This document shows positions 41,877 to 50,687 of a DNA stretch of 64,000 bases, piece by piece. The stretch covers positions 34,168-98,167 of the forward strand of contig CACYQB010000012.1 of the NCBI GenBank assembly GCA_902776435.1. Direction: 5' to 3'. Origin of the DNA: an uncultured Bacteroidales bacterium (lineage in GTDB: Bacteria; Bacteroidota; Bacteroidia; Bacteroidales; Muribaculaceae). The notes under the pieces were generated by a model, which did not search any database, was not told where the DNA came from, and worked only from the letters and a program-made list of their open reading frames with translations. The translations under genes were made by a program, and so were the position numbers. Within the stretch, counting starts at the first letter, position 1. Each line of letters starts with the position of its first letter.

Positions 41877-42659
41877 TTAGAAGAAGAGCATGGTGCGACT
41901 ATTGGTGCTCTTTTGAGTTAGCGCGTCCTGCAACTGCTTGATTGCTGCTTGAAAGAAGAAGGCTATCAGATGTTCATCGGTGCCCTCAGTCCGTTTGGCT
42001 TTGAGGGCGGTAATGTATTGCTGACGGTTATCTTTCAAGATGATGAGTTCAGGCAATTGAAATTGCAGCAGAATGAAATTGGACAGCAAACGCCCAGTGC
42101 GGCCATTACCGTCACGGAAGGGGTGCAGGTACTCATAGAAGCCATGGAAACGCGCAGCCAGCACCATGGGATGAATGTTTTTATCGGCCATCGCCCTTGC
42201 TGTCGATTCCATTAGGCGCGGCACTTGGGCAATCAGTTTTTCATGATCGCCAAACAGCGTGTCACCAGCTGCCATATCTACCGTGGTAAACTCACCAGGC
42301 ACAGCACCAGGCACCCGATAAGGTAAGGTGTTGAGCGTGACCAAGCGATTGAGCGTCTTCATCAATTCGATGTCAAAGGGGTGATCCAGATGGTCATGCA
42401 TCCATTCATAAGCCTTGAAGTGGTCGGCCATCTCTTGACATTCAAACAATGATTTTCCCACCGGATAGTAGCCCAGGCCCTCTTCAAATAGCGCCCGAGT
42501 GTCATCGACCGAGAACGAGGAGCCCTCAATGCCGCAACTGTGGCACGAGAAAATGATCTCAGAGAGCTTTCTGAACTCTAAGTCGCCCATCGGCTTTACG
42601 ATTCGCTCTAAGTAAAGCTTAGCCAATTGGTCATACTTCTTTATCTCTTGCTCAAACAT
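41877..42659 (-). CDS. Fic family protein with a built-in inhibitory motif
   Basis: 260 residues. The catalytic Fic motif is HPFRDGNGRTGR (179-190) with His179, which transfers AMP (or another nucleotide group) to a target. The N-terminal SCGIEG (41-46) fits the [S/T]xxxE[G/N] inhibitory helix of class II Fic enzymes, with Glu45 blocking ATP, so no separate antitoxin is needed; none is seen. Cytosolic, the target unknown. Downstream end is beside a CAACAA element. Confidence 0.88.
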   Translation of the reverse strand: MFEQEIKKYDQLAKLYLERIVKPMGDLEFRKLSEIIFSCHSCGIEGSSFSVDDTRALFEEGLGYYPVGKSLFECQEMADHFKAYEWMHDHLDHPFDIELMKTLNRLVTLNTLPYRVPGAVPGEFTTVDMAAGDTLFGDHEKLIAQVPRLMESTARAMADKNIHPMVLAARFHGFYEYLHPFRDGNGRTGRLLSNFILLQFQLPELIILKDNRQQYITALKAKRTEGTDEHLIAFFFQAAIKQLQDALTQKSTNSRTMLFF

Positions 42660-42721
42660 TGTATCAATGGTTCTGCTGTTCTGCCTAATGGCATTGTGTT
42701 TCTTGTCCTTCTTGTTTTCTA

Positions 42722-45094
42722 CTACTTATCGAGTTCGATGATAGTGGTCTCGGTGATGTCGGCGATGGTGACAGGAATGGTGAGGGTGGAAGTGCGCTTG
42801 TCATAAGTCACATCCTTGGCCTTCTTGCCGTTGATGGTCACCTTGCCAGGCTTTTTGATGGCGGGGATGATGAGGCGATAATCCTTGCTGGGAACGTCAC
42901 CGTTGATGTTGCCACGGCCCTGGATGGTGATGCAGTTACGCTTGCCCTGGGGGGTGGCGGTGAACTGGATCACGCGATGCATATCCCTGGCCAGTGTGCC
43001 CGTGGAATGGAGGTCGTCGTCAAACAGAGTGAATGATGACGGGAAGTCGCTAGCGTAGTAAACGATATCAAGCTTGTCAGGGTTGTAGTCGCCAACATTA
43101 TCCATCGCATAATTGGCCTGCGGGATAAAGGCGCCGGCACGAGCGAACAGCGGCAGCACATCCAGAGGTGCGGCATAGTTGATCGTCGTGTAACCTTGAT
43201 AACGCTTCTCGGGATGGTTGATATCAACCCAAGTGCCCTCGGGGAAGGTAATCTCTCGGCTCACGGCACCCTGTTTCATCACAGGAGCCACCATCACATC
43301 ATGGCCCCACAGGTATTGGTCCCAGATGCCGTCATAACGGCTGATGTTGTTGTCGTCCTCGTAGAAGCCCAGCGGACGCACCATCGGCAGACCGTTGCGG
43401 GCGTTATCGTAGGCCAGAGTGTAGTTATAGGGAAGCCACTTGTAGCGCTCCTTGATGATGCGCAATGTGAGGTCACCAAACTCGGTATAGTGGTAAGGCT
43501 CGGCATGATAGGTCGAGTGGGTACGCAGCATGGGCGAGAACAGTCCCAGTTGCAGCCAACGGATGTAGAGTTCGCCATCGCGCTTGTTATTGGGATCCAC
43601 GGCAAAGCCGCCCACGTCGTGCGACATATAGCCCAAGCCACTCAAGCCCGCATTGAGCATGATGGTCACCTGAGGCTGGAATCCGCCCCACGAGCGGGAA
43701 ACGTCAGTGGACCAGGGAAATACGGAATAGCGCTGCAGGCCAGCCGTGCCGGCGCGCATCATGACCATCGGGCGACGGTCGGGATAATCCTCCTTGAACA
43801 TATCATAGATGATGCGGCTCCACTCGTTGCCGTAGTAGTTGTGGTACTGCTCGGCGGTCAAGCCGTTGTAGTGGCGGATTTCAAGCGGGTGCTTCTCAGG
43901 CTCTCCAAGGTCACCCCACCAGCCTGTCACGCCCTCGTCGGTGAGTGATTTGTAACGGTTGCGCAGCCACTGGCGCGTAGCGGGGTTGGACACGTCAAAC
44001 ATGCCGCCCTGGCCTACCCAGATGGTCACCGTGTGAGTCGTGTCGGTGCCGTCGGTCTTGCAGAAGATACCCTGGGGATCCAGCAGGCGGTAGTTATCGA
44101 TGGCGCGGCCGTTGGTCAGCACGTAAGGCTGTGAGATGGTCACCACGTTGACGCCCTTCGCCTTGAAGTCGCGCAACATGCCGCGATGGTCGGGCCACTG
44201 CTCCTTGTCCCACTCCAGACGTCCCATGTCCTCCTCCTTGCCATACCAGTACAGGTCAAACACGATGCCGTCCAGCGGATAGCCCTCGCGCTTGAGGGTA
44301 TCGACCACGCCCTCGCTCTCGCGCTGGTCATGGTAACCATACTTGGAGGTGATATAGCCCAGCGTCCACAGTGGCGGCAGTTCCTGACGGCCCGTGAGCC
44401 ACGTGAAGTTCTTCACGACGTCCTCGACCCTGCCGTTGCCGTTGATGACGTAATAGGAAAGCGGTTGCGGCGATGTGGAGTTATATTCGATGCATTGATT
44501 GCCCAGGTAGAGCGAAGACTTGCAGAAGTCGTCAAACAGTACACCATAGCCCTTGGACGAAATTACCATCGGCATGGTGATACCCATCTGCTTGGTGCGC
44601 TTCTCGCCCATCTGGTAGCCATAATTCTGAGCGTTGTAATTGATGAGCGTGTCGCCTGCGAGGTTAAACGAATAACCGCGTTCGCCAGCGCCATAGAATG
44701 ACTCGCCGCCATGATGCAGTAGGCTCAATGTCGATGATGTGCGGTCACACAGATCAGTAATGTAGTAGCCATTGCGGCTACCCACCATGATGCTGCCCAT
44801 GCTCCTGTCCAGCACCACCTTCATGCCGCTGCCAGTGCGCATCACGCTCATGTCCTCCAACTCTTCGACCTTAATCTCAGCATTGGCGGTTTTGTCCAGC
44901 GCCAGCGAGGGCAACCGGGTGCCGTTCCACCCGTCGGGCACCACGTCCACGCGCACGATGTCTTCACCAACGGCGGTCACCGTGACTGTCTGGTGACGTG
45001 TCGCATCGTTAAAAGTCATGGTTGTCTGCTGCGCTAGGGCGGTCATCGCCAGCATCGCCACAGCGACCATAGTCATCATCCTGTAAAGTTTCAT
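42722..45094 (-). CDS. GH31 alpha-glycosidase, exported
   Basis: 790 residues, signal peptide to about 21. An N-terminal beta-sandwich is followed by a (beta/alpha)8 barrel with nucleophile Asp395 in WWGDLGEPE and a likely acid/base Asp464 in FPWSTDVSRSW. LYWYGKEEDMGRLEW and MMRAGTAGLQRYSVFPWS are family marks. C-terminal beta domains follow. Likely cleaves alpha-linked glucose or xylose from oligosaccharides in the periplasm or on the surface; the exact linkage is not fixed by sequence. It lies 36 bases after a membrane-protein gene on the same strand and is not in a polysaccharide locus. Confidence 0.9.
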   Translation of the reverse strand: MKLYRMMTMVAVAMLAMTALAQQTTMTFNDATRHQTVTVTAVGEDIVRVDVVPDGWNGTRLPSLALDKTANAEIKVEELEDMSVMRTGSGMKVVLDRSMGSIMVGSRNGYYITDLCDRTSSTLSLLHHGGESFYGAGERGYSFNLAGDTLINYNAQNYGYQMGEKRTKQMGITMPMVISSKGYGVLFDDFCKSSLYLGNQCIEYNSTSPQPLSYYVINGNGRVEDVVKNFTWLTGRQELPPLWTLGYITSKYGYHDQRESEGVVDTLKREGYPLDGIVFDLYWYGKEEDMGRLEWDKEQWPDHRGMLRDFKAKGVNVVTISQPYVLTNGRAIDNYRLLDPQGIFCKTDGTDTTHTVTIWVGQGGMFDVSNPATRQWLRNRYKSLTDEGVTGWWGDLGEPEKHPLEIRHYNGLTAEQYHNYYGNEWSRIIYDMFKEDYPDRRPMVMMRAGTAGLQRYSVFPWSTDVSRSWGGFQPQVTIMLNAGLSGLGYMSHDVGGFAVDPNNKRDGELYIRWLQLGLFSPMLRTHSTYHAEPYHYTEFGDLTLRIIKERYKWLPYNYTLAYDNARNGLPMVRPLGFYEDDNNISRYDGIWDQYLWGHDVMVAPVMKQGAVSREITFPEGTWVDINHPEKRYQGYTTINYAAPLDVLPLFARAGAFIPQANYAMDNVGDYNPDKLDIVYYASDFPSSFTLFDDDLHSTGTLARDMHRVIQFTATPQGKRNCITIQGRGNINGDVPSKDYRLIIPAIKKPGKVTINGKKAKDVTYDKRTSTLTIPVTIADITETTIIELDK

Positions 45095-45130
45095 AGCATT
45101 TCTATTAATTATTTGTGTTTGTATTCTTTA

Positions 45131-45793
45131 TCAATTGTGTAACTCGCTTTCTTTCACGAGTTCTCGCAGTCGCCTGATATCCAGTTCATCGTTTTCATCC
45201 AAGCCTTCACTCTCTTTAGCTGCAAATAATGTTTTTTCTCCCTTAATAATTGAGAGCATCACTAAGAGAAGGGGTAAACCCACGAGAAGGCCAACACCAG
45301 AAAAATAGAGTAAAGCGCTTTCTGCCATCAACAAAGCTATACCTACCCATAATCTCAGCCGTTGTTGCATGGCCAGCCATCCAGCGGTTACCAGCAATAA
45401 CCCGCTAAACACTAAGCATGTTTTAGACAAAAAATTGCCTTTATTAAATACGGCTAAGACAACAATGCCAACCATAAGAAATGCTGATTGAATGACCCAC
45501 ATCCTGTCATGGGCGGCTAATAATTCCCGGGGAGTCTTGGCAACGGTAATTCTTTTGTTAGAAACATAACTAAACAGTGCCGATAAGAGAAACGCTCCTC
45601 CCATTATCAATAAGAAAGGAGCAATCATATAGTCATTGTCCCTATCAAAGAAGAACAACGCAAAAATGCCAAAGGAGATAAATGCAACAGATACGAAGAT
45701 GAGCGTAAAAGTCATCCCATGTCCTCCGGCAGCCGATCGCTTGATGCTTTCCATCAACCATTCAATTTCTCTGTCTCTTTCTTCTGCTGTCAT
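45131..45793 (-). CDS. Membrane protein of unknown function
   Basis: 220 residues with about six membrane helices (from 28-50, 55-73, 97-113, 120-136, 144-165 and 167-185) between a charged N-terminus (TAEERDREIEWLMESIKRS) and a cytosolic tail with LDIRRLRELVKESELHN. Not recognised. It has a good promoter (45821-45851) and precedes GH31. Confidence 0.6.
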   Translation of the reverse strand: MTAEERDREIEWLMESIKRSAAGGHGMTFTLIFVSVAFISFGIFALFFFDRDNDYMIAPFLLIMGGAFLLSALFSYVSNKRITVAKTPRELLAAHDRMWVIQSAFLMVGIVVLAVFNKGNFLSKTCLVFSGLLLVTAGWLAMQQRLRLWVGIALLMAESALLYFSGVGLLVGLPLLLVMLSIIKGEKTLFAAKESEGLDENDELDIRRLRELVKESELHN

Positions 45794-45820
45794 AATGCGG
45801 ATCTGTTATTTACTTTGTTG

Positions 45821-45851
45821 CAAAATTACTAACTATTGTTGGAATAATCAA
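45821..45851 (-). promoter_or_regulatory. Promoter of the 45131-45793 gene
   Basis: Minus-strand TTG (45851-45849), 20 bases, TAATTTTG (45828-45821); leader of about 22 bases. Confidence 0.6.
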
Positions 45852-45937
45852 CCGTTCTCATTCAAAAATTACAACATTGTCAACATCATGTGAATAGAAT
45901 GTAAACAACCCCTGCGGGATATACCAATGATTTGTTG

Positions 45938-45945
45938 TAATTTTG
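45938..45945 (+). promoter_or_regulatory. dnaB: Promoter (-7 box) of dnaB
   Basis: TAATTTTG followed by C, about 104 bases before the DnaB start; the leader includes two GCGGATGCCATTCGT repeats. Confidence 0.55.
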
Positions 45946-45961
45946 CCCTCACAAAAATAAT

Positions 45962-46013
45962 GCGGATGCCATTCGTGCAATTAGAAATAATTAAGAACGC
46001 GGATGCCATTCGT
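45962..46013. repeat. Two 15-base direct repeats in the dnaB leader
   Basis: GCGGATGCCATTCGT occurs at 45962-45976 and 45999-46013 with related flanks (GCAATTAGAA and ATAATTCGCA), giving a 37-base period. Confidence 0.6.
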
Positions 46014-46048
46014 ATAATTCGCAAAATACGTAGTTTTAAATAAAGATA

Positions 46049-47626
46049 ATGGAAGAATTTGAAACCGGCAAACAGGCGCGACGCCGCACGCGCCCCACGC
46101 ATGAGCCCGAAATCATAGGCGAATTCGGCAAACTGCCACCTCAGGACACCTCGATGGAGGATGCCGTGCTGGGTGCATTGATGCTGGAGAAGGACGCTTA
46201 TAATAATGTGTGCGAAATCCTCAAGCCCGAGGCGTTCTATAATCCTGCCAACCAAAAGATCTACGAGGCCATACAGTCACTGGCTGCCGAAGGCAAACCC
46301 ATCGACATGCTCACCGTGACCGACAAGTTGCGTGCTAACAAGGTGCTTGACGAGGTGGGAGGCGCCATCCGCATCAGCGAACTGACAGGTTTGGTGTCAA
46401 GTGCCGCCAATGCCGAGTTTCATGCACGCATCGTGGCTCAGAAGTACCTTGCCCGCGAGCTCATCAGCTACAGCAGCCAGGTGCAGTCGTTGGCCTTCGA
46501 CGAGTCCATCGACGTCTATGACTTGATGCAGGAGGCCGAGGGCAAATTGTTTGAAATCAGCAAGAACACCCTCAAGCGCGACGTTATCCCCATCGAGAAC
46601 GCCGTCCAGGATGCCATCAAGAAAATCGAGGAAGCCGCTAACCGCGAGAGCGGATTGAGCGGTCTGGAATCAGGTTACCACAAACTCGACCGCTTGACCA
46701 GCGGCTGGCAAAACAGCGACCTCATCATCATCGCTGCCCGTCCTGCCATGGGTAAAACGGCTTTCGTCCTGTCGATGGCCAAGAATATGGCAGTTGATTA
46801 CAACTATCCCGTTGCCGTGTTCTCGCTTGAGATGTCGAGCTTGCAGCTCGTTAACCGCCTCATCAGCAATGTGTGCTCGCTCGAGGGCGAAAAAATCAAG
46901 AGCGGACAGCTCACCCAGCCCGAATGGGAGAACTTGATGACGCGCACTCGCGCCCTTAGCACTGCCCCACTCTACATCGACGACACTCCGTCACTCTCCA
47001 TCTTTGAGTTGAGGACTAAGGCGCGCCGCCTCGTGCGTGAGCATGACGTGAAAATCATCATCATCGACTACTTGCAGCTGATGAACGCCACGGGCATGAA
47101 GTTCGGCAGCCGCGAGCAGGAAGTGAGCACTATCTCGCGTAACCTCAAGCAACTCGCCAAGGAGCTCGACATCCCCATCATCGCCCTGTCACAGCTGAAC
47201 CGTAGCGTGGAGACACGTGCCGTCGATGACAAGATGGGCAAGCGTCCGCAGTTGAGCGACCTGCGTGAATCTGGTGCCATTGAGCAGGATGCCGACATCG
47301 TGTGCTTCATCCACCGTCCCGAGTACTACACCCGCTCCAGCGAGGATGCTGAAGGCAACAACATCCGCGGTTTGGCCGAATTCATTGTCGCCAAACACCG
47401 TAGCGGTGCCACTGACACCATCAACCTGCACTTCGTCAGCAAGTTCGCCCGCTTTGAGAACCAGGGTGAACAAGACCTGCTGGGAGGCGAGACCACCTAC
47501 GAGTCCAAGATGAACACCGGCAATGCCCCCACTGGTAATGCATCGCCCATCAACGACGGATTCACCCCTCCGCCCCCCAATGTGGACTTCCTGCAAGGCC
47601 CCGAAGACACCAATACACCCTTCTAA
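46049..47626 (+). CDS. dnaB: Replicative DNA helicase DnaB
   Basis: 525 residues, the ring helicase that unwinds DNA at the fork. The N-terminal primase-binding domain (about 28-140; LPPQDTSMEDAVLGALMLEK) precedes the RecA-like domain with Walker A ARPAMGKT (about 230-237), Walker B IIIIDYLQLM and the arginine-rich KRPQLSDLRESGAIEQDADI. The C-terminal tail is acidic and proline-rich. The order is complete and no intein is visible. Followed 100 bases later by an M13 peptidase gene with its own promoter. Confidence 0.97.
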   Translation: MEEFETGKQARRRTRPTHEPEIIGEFGKLPPQDTSMEDAVLGALMLEKDAYNNVCEILKPEAFYNPANQKIYEAIQSLAAEGKPIDMLTVTDKLRANKVLDEVGGAIRISELTGLVSSAANAEFHARIVAQKYLARELISYSSQVQSLAFDESIDVYDLMQEAEGKLFEISKNTLKRDVIPIENAVQDAIKKIEEAANRESGLSGLESGYHKLDRLTSGWQNSDLIIIAARPAMGKTAFVLSMAKNMAVDYNYPVAVFSLEMSSLQLVNRLISNVCSLEGEKIKSGQLTQPEWENLMTRTRALSTAPLYIDDTPSLSIFELRTKARRLVREHDVKIIIIDYLQLMNATGMKFGSREQEVSTISRNLKQLAKELDIPIIALSQLNRSVETRAVDDKMGKRPQLSDLRESGAIEQDADIVCFIHRPEYYTRSSEDAEGNNIRGLAEFIVAKHRSGATDTINLHFVSKFARFENQGEQDLLGGETTYESKMNTGNAPTGNASPINDGFTPPPPNVDFLQGPEDTNTPF

Positions 47627-47683
47627 AAACACTGGATTGCCCAGAATTTCCATAACAACTAGGGCGAGCATTATTATTTTTGT

Positions 47684-47691
47684 TAATTTTG
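47684..47691 (+). promoter_or_regulatory. Promoter (-7 box) of the M13 peptidase
   Basis: TAATTTTG followed by CG, 35 bases before the start codon; leader of about 30 bases. Confidence 0.55.
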
Positions 47692-47726
47692 CGACCTGAA
47701 CCTAAACTATAGTTTATTTATATACG

Positions 47727-49751
47727 ATGAAAAAAATGTTATTAGCTATGGCCATTATGTTGGCTGCCGTGCCTGGCGTACAGGCACAAGTGACGCACGG
47801 CGTGAACCGTGCCGACATGGACCTGAGCGTTAAGCCGGGTGAGGATTTCTATGAGTATGCCGGTGGTGGCTGGATGAAGGCCAACCCGCTGAGCAAGCAT
47901 CCCGAGTATTCCAGCTATGGCGTGTTCAATGTGATTGCCGAGGAGAACGAGAACCGCTTGCGCGACATGTTCCTGGAGCTGGGCAAGACCGACCACAAGT
48001 TCGGTACCGTTGACCAGAAAGTCGCCGACCTGTACAAGATGGCGATGGACAGCGACCGCCTGAACCGTGAGGGCGCTCAGCCCATGATGGCCGACCTGGC
48101 CAAAATCAAAGCCTTCAAGAAGAAGGACATGACGAGTTTCATCGCCGACCAGCACCTGAAGATTGGCAACCCGTTCTTCGGCATCGGCGTGGAGACCGAC
48201 CTCAAGAACAGTGACATGAACGTGATGTGGCTCAGCGCCGGTACCAGTGGTCTGCCCGACAGGGACTACTACTTGAACACCGACGCCGACAGCAAGAAAA
48301 TCCAGCAGGCCTACAAGGACTATCTGGTGAAGATGTTCATGCTCGCCGGTTACAGCAAGAAAGAGGCTAACCGCGCCAGCAAGACCATCTATGACATCGA
48401 GTACAAGTTTGCCCAGGCCAAGATGGACCGCGCAGAAGCACGTGACTACAACAAGCTGTACAACATCCGCACGCTGGATCAGCTCCAGAAGGACTATCCC
48501 GCCATCGACTGGAAGCAGTACTTCAACCTGATGGGCGTTCCTCAGACGGAATGGGTCATCCTGACCGAGCCCAAGGTGATGGCTGTTGCCAACGACCTGA
48601 TGACCAAGCTCACCGAGCAGCAGATGCGCGACTACATGGCAGGCCTGCTCATCACGGGTTCGTCAAGTTACCTGAGCGATGAGTTCGGCGAGACCTCATT
48701 TGATTTCTATGGCCGCATGCTCAGCGGACAGAAGGAGCGCAAGCCCCGCTGGAAACGCGCCCTGGGTCTGCCCAACGGATTGCTCGGCGAAGCAGTCGGT
48801 GAGGTTTACGTGAACAAGTACTTTGCTCACGGCAGCAAGGAGAAGATGCTGAAGCTCATCGGTGAATTGCGCAAATCGCTGGCCGCACACATCGCTGGCC
48901 TGACCTGGATGAGCGAGCAGACCAAGATCAACGCCCTCGTGAAGCTCAACGCCTTCACTGTCAAGATCGGTTATCCCGACAAGTGGCGTGACTACAGCGG
49001 CTTGCAGGTAGATCCCAGCAAGAGCATGTATGAAAACATCAAGGCCGCCAGCCTGTATGAGACCCGCCGCAATCTGGACAAGATGGGCAAGCCCGTTGAC
49101 CGCGATGAATGGGGCATGACTCCGCAGACGGTAAACGCCTACTACAACCCGACGACCAATGAGATCTGCTTCCCCGCAGCCATCCTGCAACCGCCCTTCT
49201 TTGATGTGGATGCCGATGATGCCACCAACTTCGGTGCCATCGGTGTTGTGATTGGCCACGAGATGACTCACGGTTTTGACGACCAGGGCCGCATGTTCGA
49301 CCAGTATGGCAACATGACCGACTGGTGGACCGAGGAAGACAGCCAGAAGTTCCAAGAGGCTGCCGAGAAGCTCGCTGCACAGTTTGACCAGATCATCGTT
49401 GTCAAGGACCAGCACGCCAACGGTCACCTGACACTGGGCGAGAACATCGCTGACCAGGGCGGCTTGCGCATCGCCTATGATGCCTTCCGCAACACGCAGC
49501 AGTTCCGCGAGGGTAAGATGATTGACGGTTTCACTCCCGCACAGCGTTTCTACTTGAGCTATGGCCGCATCTGGGCCGACAATATGACCGAGGAAGCCAT
49601 CTTCCAGCAGACCAAGAGTGATCCCCACTCCATCGGCCGCTATCGCGTGAACGCCACACTGAGGAACATCGACACCTTCTTTGACGCCTTCGGCATCAAG
49701 GCTGGTGACAAGATGTGGCTCGATCCTGCCGACCGCGCCATCATCTGGTAA
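47727..49751 (+). CDS. M13 family (neprilysin-like) metallopeptidase, exported
   Basis: 674 residues, signal peptide to about 20. The zinc site is HEMTH (511-515, His511 and His515) with Glu572 in GENIADQGG, the typical M13 arrangement. The large N-terminal helical domain (AGGGWMKANPLSKHPEYSSY) and the C-terminal YRVNATLRNIDTFFDAFG and W at the end fit the family. It cleaves peptides in the periplasm or at the surface. Followed by a two-way terminator. Confidence 0.95.
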   Translation: MKKMLLAMAIMLAAVPGVQAQVTHGVNRADMDLSVKPGEDFYEYAGGGWMKANPLSKHPEYSSYGVFNVIAEENENRLRDMFLELGKTDHKFGTVDQKVADLYKMAMDSDRLNREGAQPMMADLAKIKAFKKKDMTSFIADQHLKIGNPFFGIGVETDLKNSDMNVMWLSAGTSGLPDRDYYLNTDADSKKIQQAYKDYLVKMFMLAGYSKKEANRASKTIYDIEYKFAQAKMDRAEARDYNKLYNIRTLDQLQKDYPAIDWKQYFNLMGVPQTEWVILTEPKVMAVANDLMTKLTEQQMRDYMAGLLITGSSSYLSDEFGETSFDFYGRMLSGQKERKPRWKRALGLPNGLLGEAVGEVYVNKYFAHGSKEKMLKLIGELRKSLAAHIAGLTWMSEQTKINALVKLNAFTVKIGYPDKWRDYSGLQVDPSKSMYENIKAASLYETRRNLDKMGKPVDRDEWGMTPQTVNAYYNPTTNEICFPAAILQPPFFDVDADDATNFGAIGVVIGHEMTHGFDDQGRMFDQYGNMTDWWTEEDSQKFQEAAEKLAAQFDQIIVVKDQHANGHLTLGENIADQGGLRIAYDAFRNTQQFREGKMIDGFTPAQRFYLSYGRIWADNMTEEAIFQQTKSDPHSIGRYRVNATLRNIDTFFDAFGIKAGDKMWLDPADRAIIW

Positions 49752-49770
49752 TCGGTTTTCAGCACTACAC

Positions 49771-49807
49771 AATGAGAGCCCGCAGCGTCAAGTTACGGGC
49801 CCTCATT
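49771..49807. terminator. Bidirectional hairpin terminator
   Basis: AATGAG-(A)-GCCCG pairs with CGGGC-(C)-CTCATT, an 11-bp stem with one mismatch, between two converging genes; T-rich on the plus side. Confidence 0.7.
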
Positions 49808-49822
49808 ATTATTCTCTGATAA

Positions 49823-50593
49823 CTATAGAGGCAAGTGGAATAGGTTCATCGCGTTGCGGTCGGTGACTTCACTGACTTTCTCGGGGGTAACGCCTAACGT
49901 TTTGGCGACAAAGTCATTGATAGGAGGAATGTAGGCGCTCTCGTTGCGTTTGCCACGATGTGGAACGGGAGTCAGATAAGGGGCATCGGTTTCAAGCAGC
50001 AGTCGGTCCAGACCGATGACAGGCAACAATTGAGGCACGGTGCTTTTCTTGAAAGTGACCACTCCGTTCACTCCGAAGTAGAAATCACCCCGGCGGCGGA
50101 CACGCTCAACATCGGCCGGCGTTTCAGCAAAGCAGTGAAAGACACCCTGCGGCACGGGGCAGTCGAGATGGTCGATGACATCCAGGATGTCGTCCAGGGC
50201 CTCGCGGCAATGCATGATGAAAGGCACGCCCAATTCATGGCACCAGTGCAGCTGGATATCGAGCGCATGACGTTGCTGTTCGCGCCAAGTCTTGTCCCAA
50301 TAGAGGTCGATGCCGATTTCACCTACCGCGACAAGGGGAAACTCATCAAGCATCGGGCGCAATTTTGCCAACGTTGAAAGATAATCGCCGTTGACCTCCT
50401 CGGGGTGTAGCCCCAATGCCAGCGAAATATAATCGGGATATTTCTTGTGCAGTGCGACTTGTACCGAAACACTCTCGGGACTCTCGCCGGGCAGAACGAT
50501 ATGCCGCACACCAGCCTCACGTGCCCTTTGCACTACAGCGTCCCTGTCCTCATCGAACGCATCACAGTAAATATGACTATGCGAATCAATCAT
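49823..50593 (-). CDS. TatD family metal-dependent hydrolase (DNase)
   Basis: About 256 residues from Met at 50593 (MIDSHSHIYCD), because the metal-binding His4 and His6 are at the very start in this family; codons upstream to 50638 fall in a repeat. Further family marks: ALGLHPEEVNGDYLSTL, VAVGEIGIDLYWDKTWREQQ, FIMHCREALDDILDVI, HCFAETPADVERV, LLETDAPYLTPVPHRGKRNE. Likely a cytosolic metal-dependent DNase. Follows the polyprenyl synthase gene with an intervening CAACAA element. Confidence 0.92.
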   Translation of the reverse strand: MIDSHSHIYCDAFDEDRDAVVQRAREAGVRHIVLPGESPESVSVQVALHKKYPDYISLALGLHPEEVNGDYLSTLAKLRPMLDEFPLVAVGEIGIDLYWDKTWREQQRHALDIQLHWCHELGVPFIMHCREALDDILDVIDHLDCPVPQGVFHCFAETPADVERVRRRGDFYFGVNGVVTFKKSTVPQLLPVIGLDRLLLETDAPYLTPVPHRGKRNESAYIPPINDFVAKTLGVTPEKVSEVTDRNAMNLFHLPL

Positions 50594-50600
50594 CTTTTTT

Positions 50601-50687
50601 TCAAACAACTTGGACAACATTATTGACAACCATAACAACTATCATTTGTTGTCCCTTGTTGTTCTTAAGGTTGTTATTGTTGTCTGA
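50601..50687. repeat. CAACAA palindromic element, copy 2
   Basis: TCAAACAACTTGGACAACAT at one end and ATTGTTGTCTGA at the other, with several ACAAC units between. It fills the gap between the stop of the polyprenyl synthase gene and the start of the TatD gene. Confidence 0.65.

Noticed and set aside
24732-47713. Identical 15-base string AACCTAAACTATAGT at 24732-24746 and 47699-47713
   Set aside because: One chance match of this length is expected in 64 kb, and the flanks are unrelated.
48696-49772. 358-codon frame antisense to the M13 peptidase
   Set aside because: Mirror of conserved coding sequence; the plus strand has the zinc site and normal ends.
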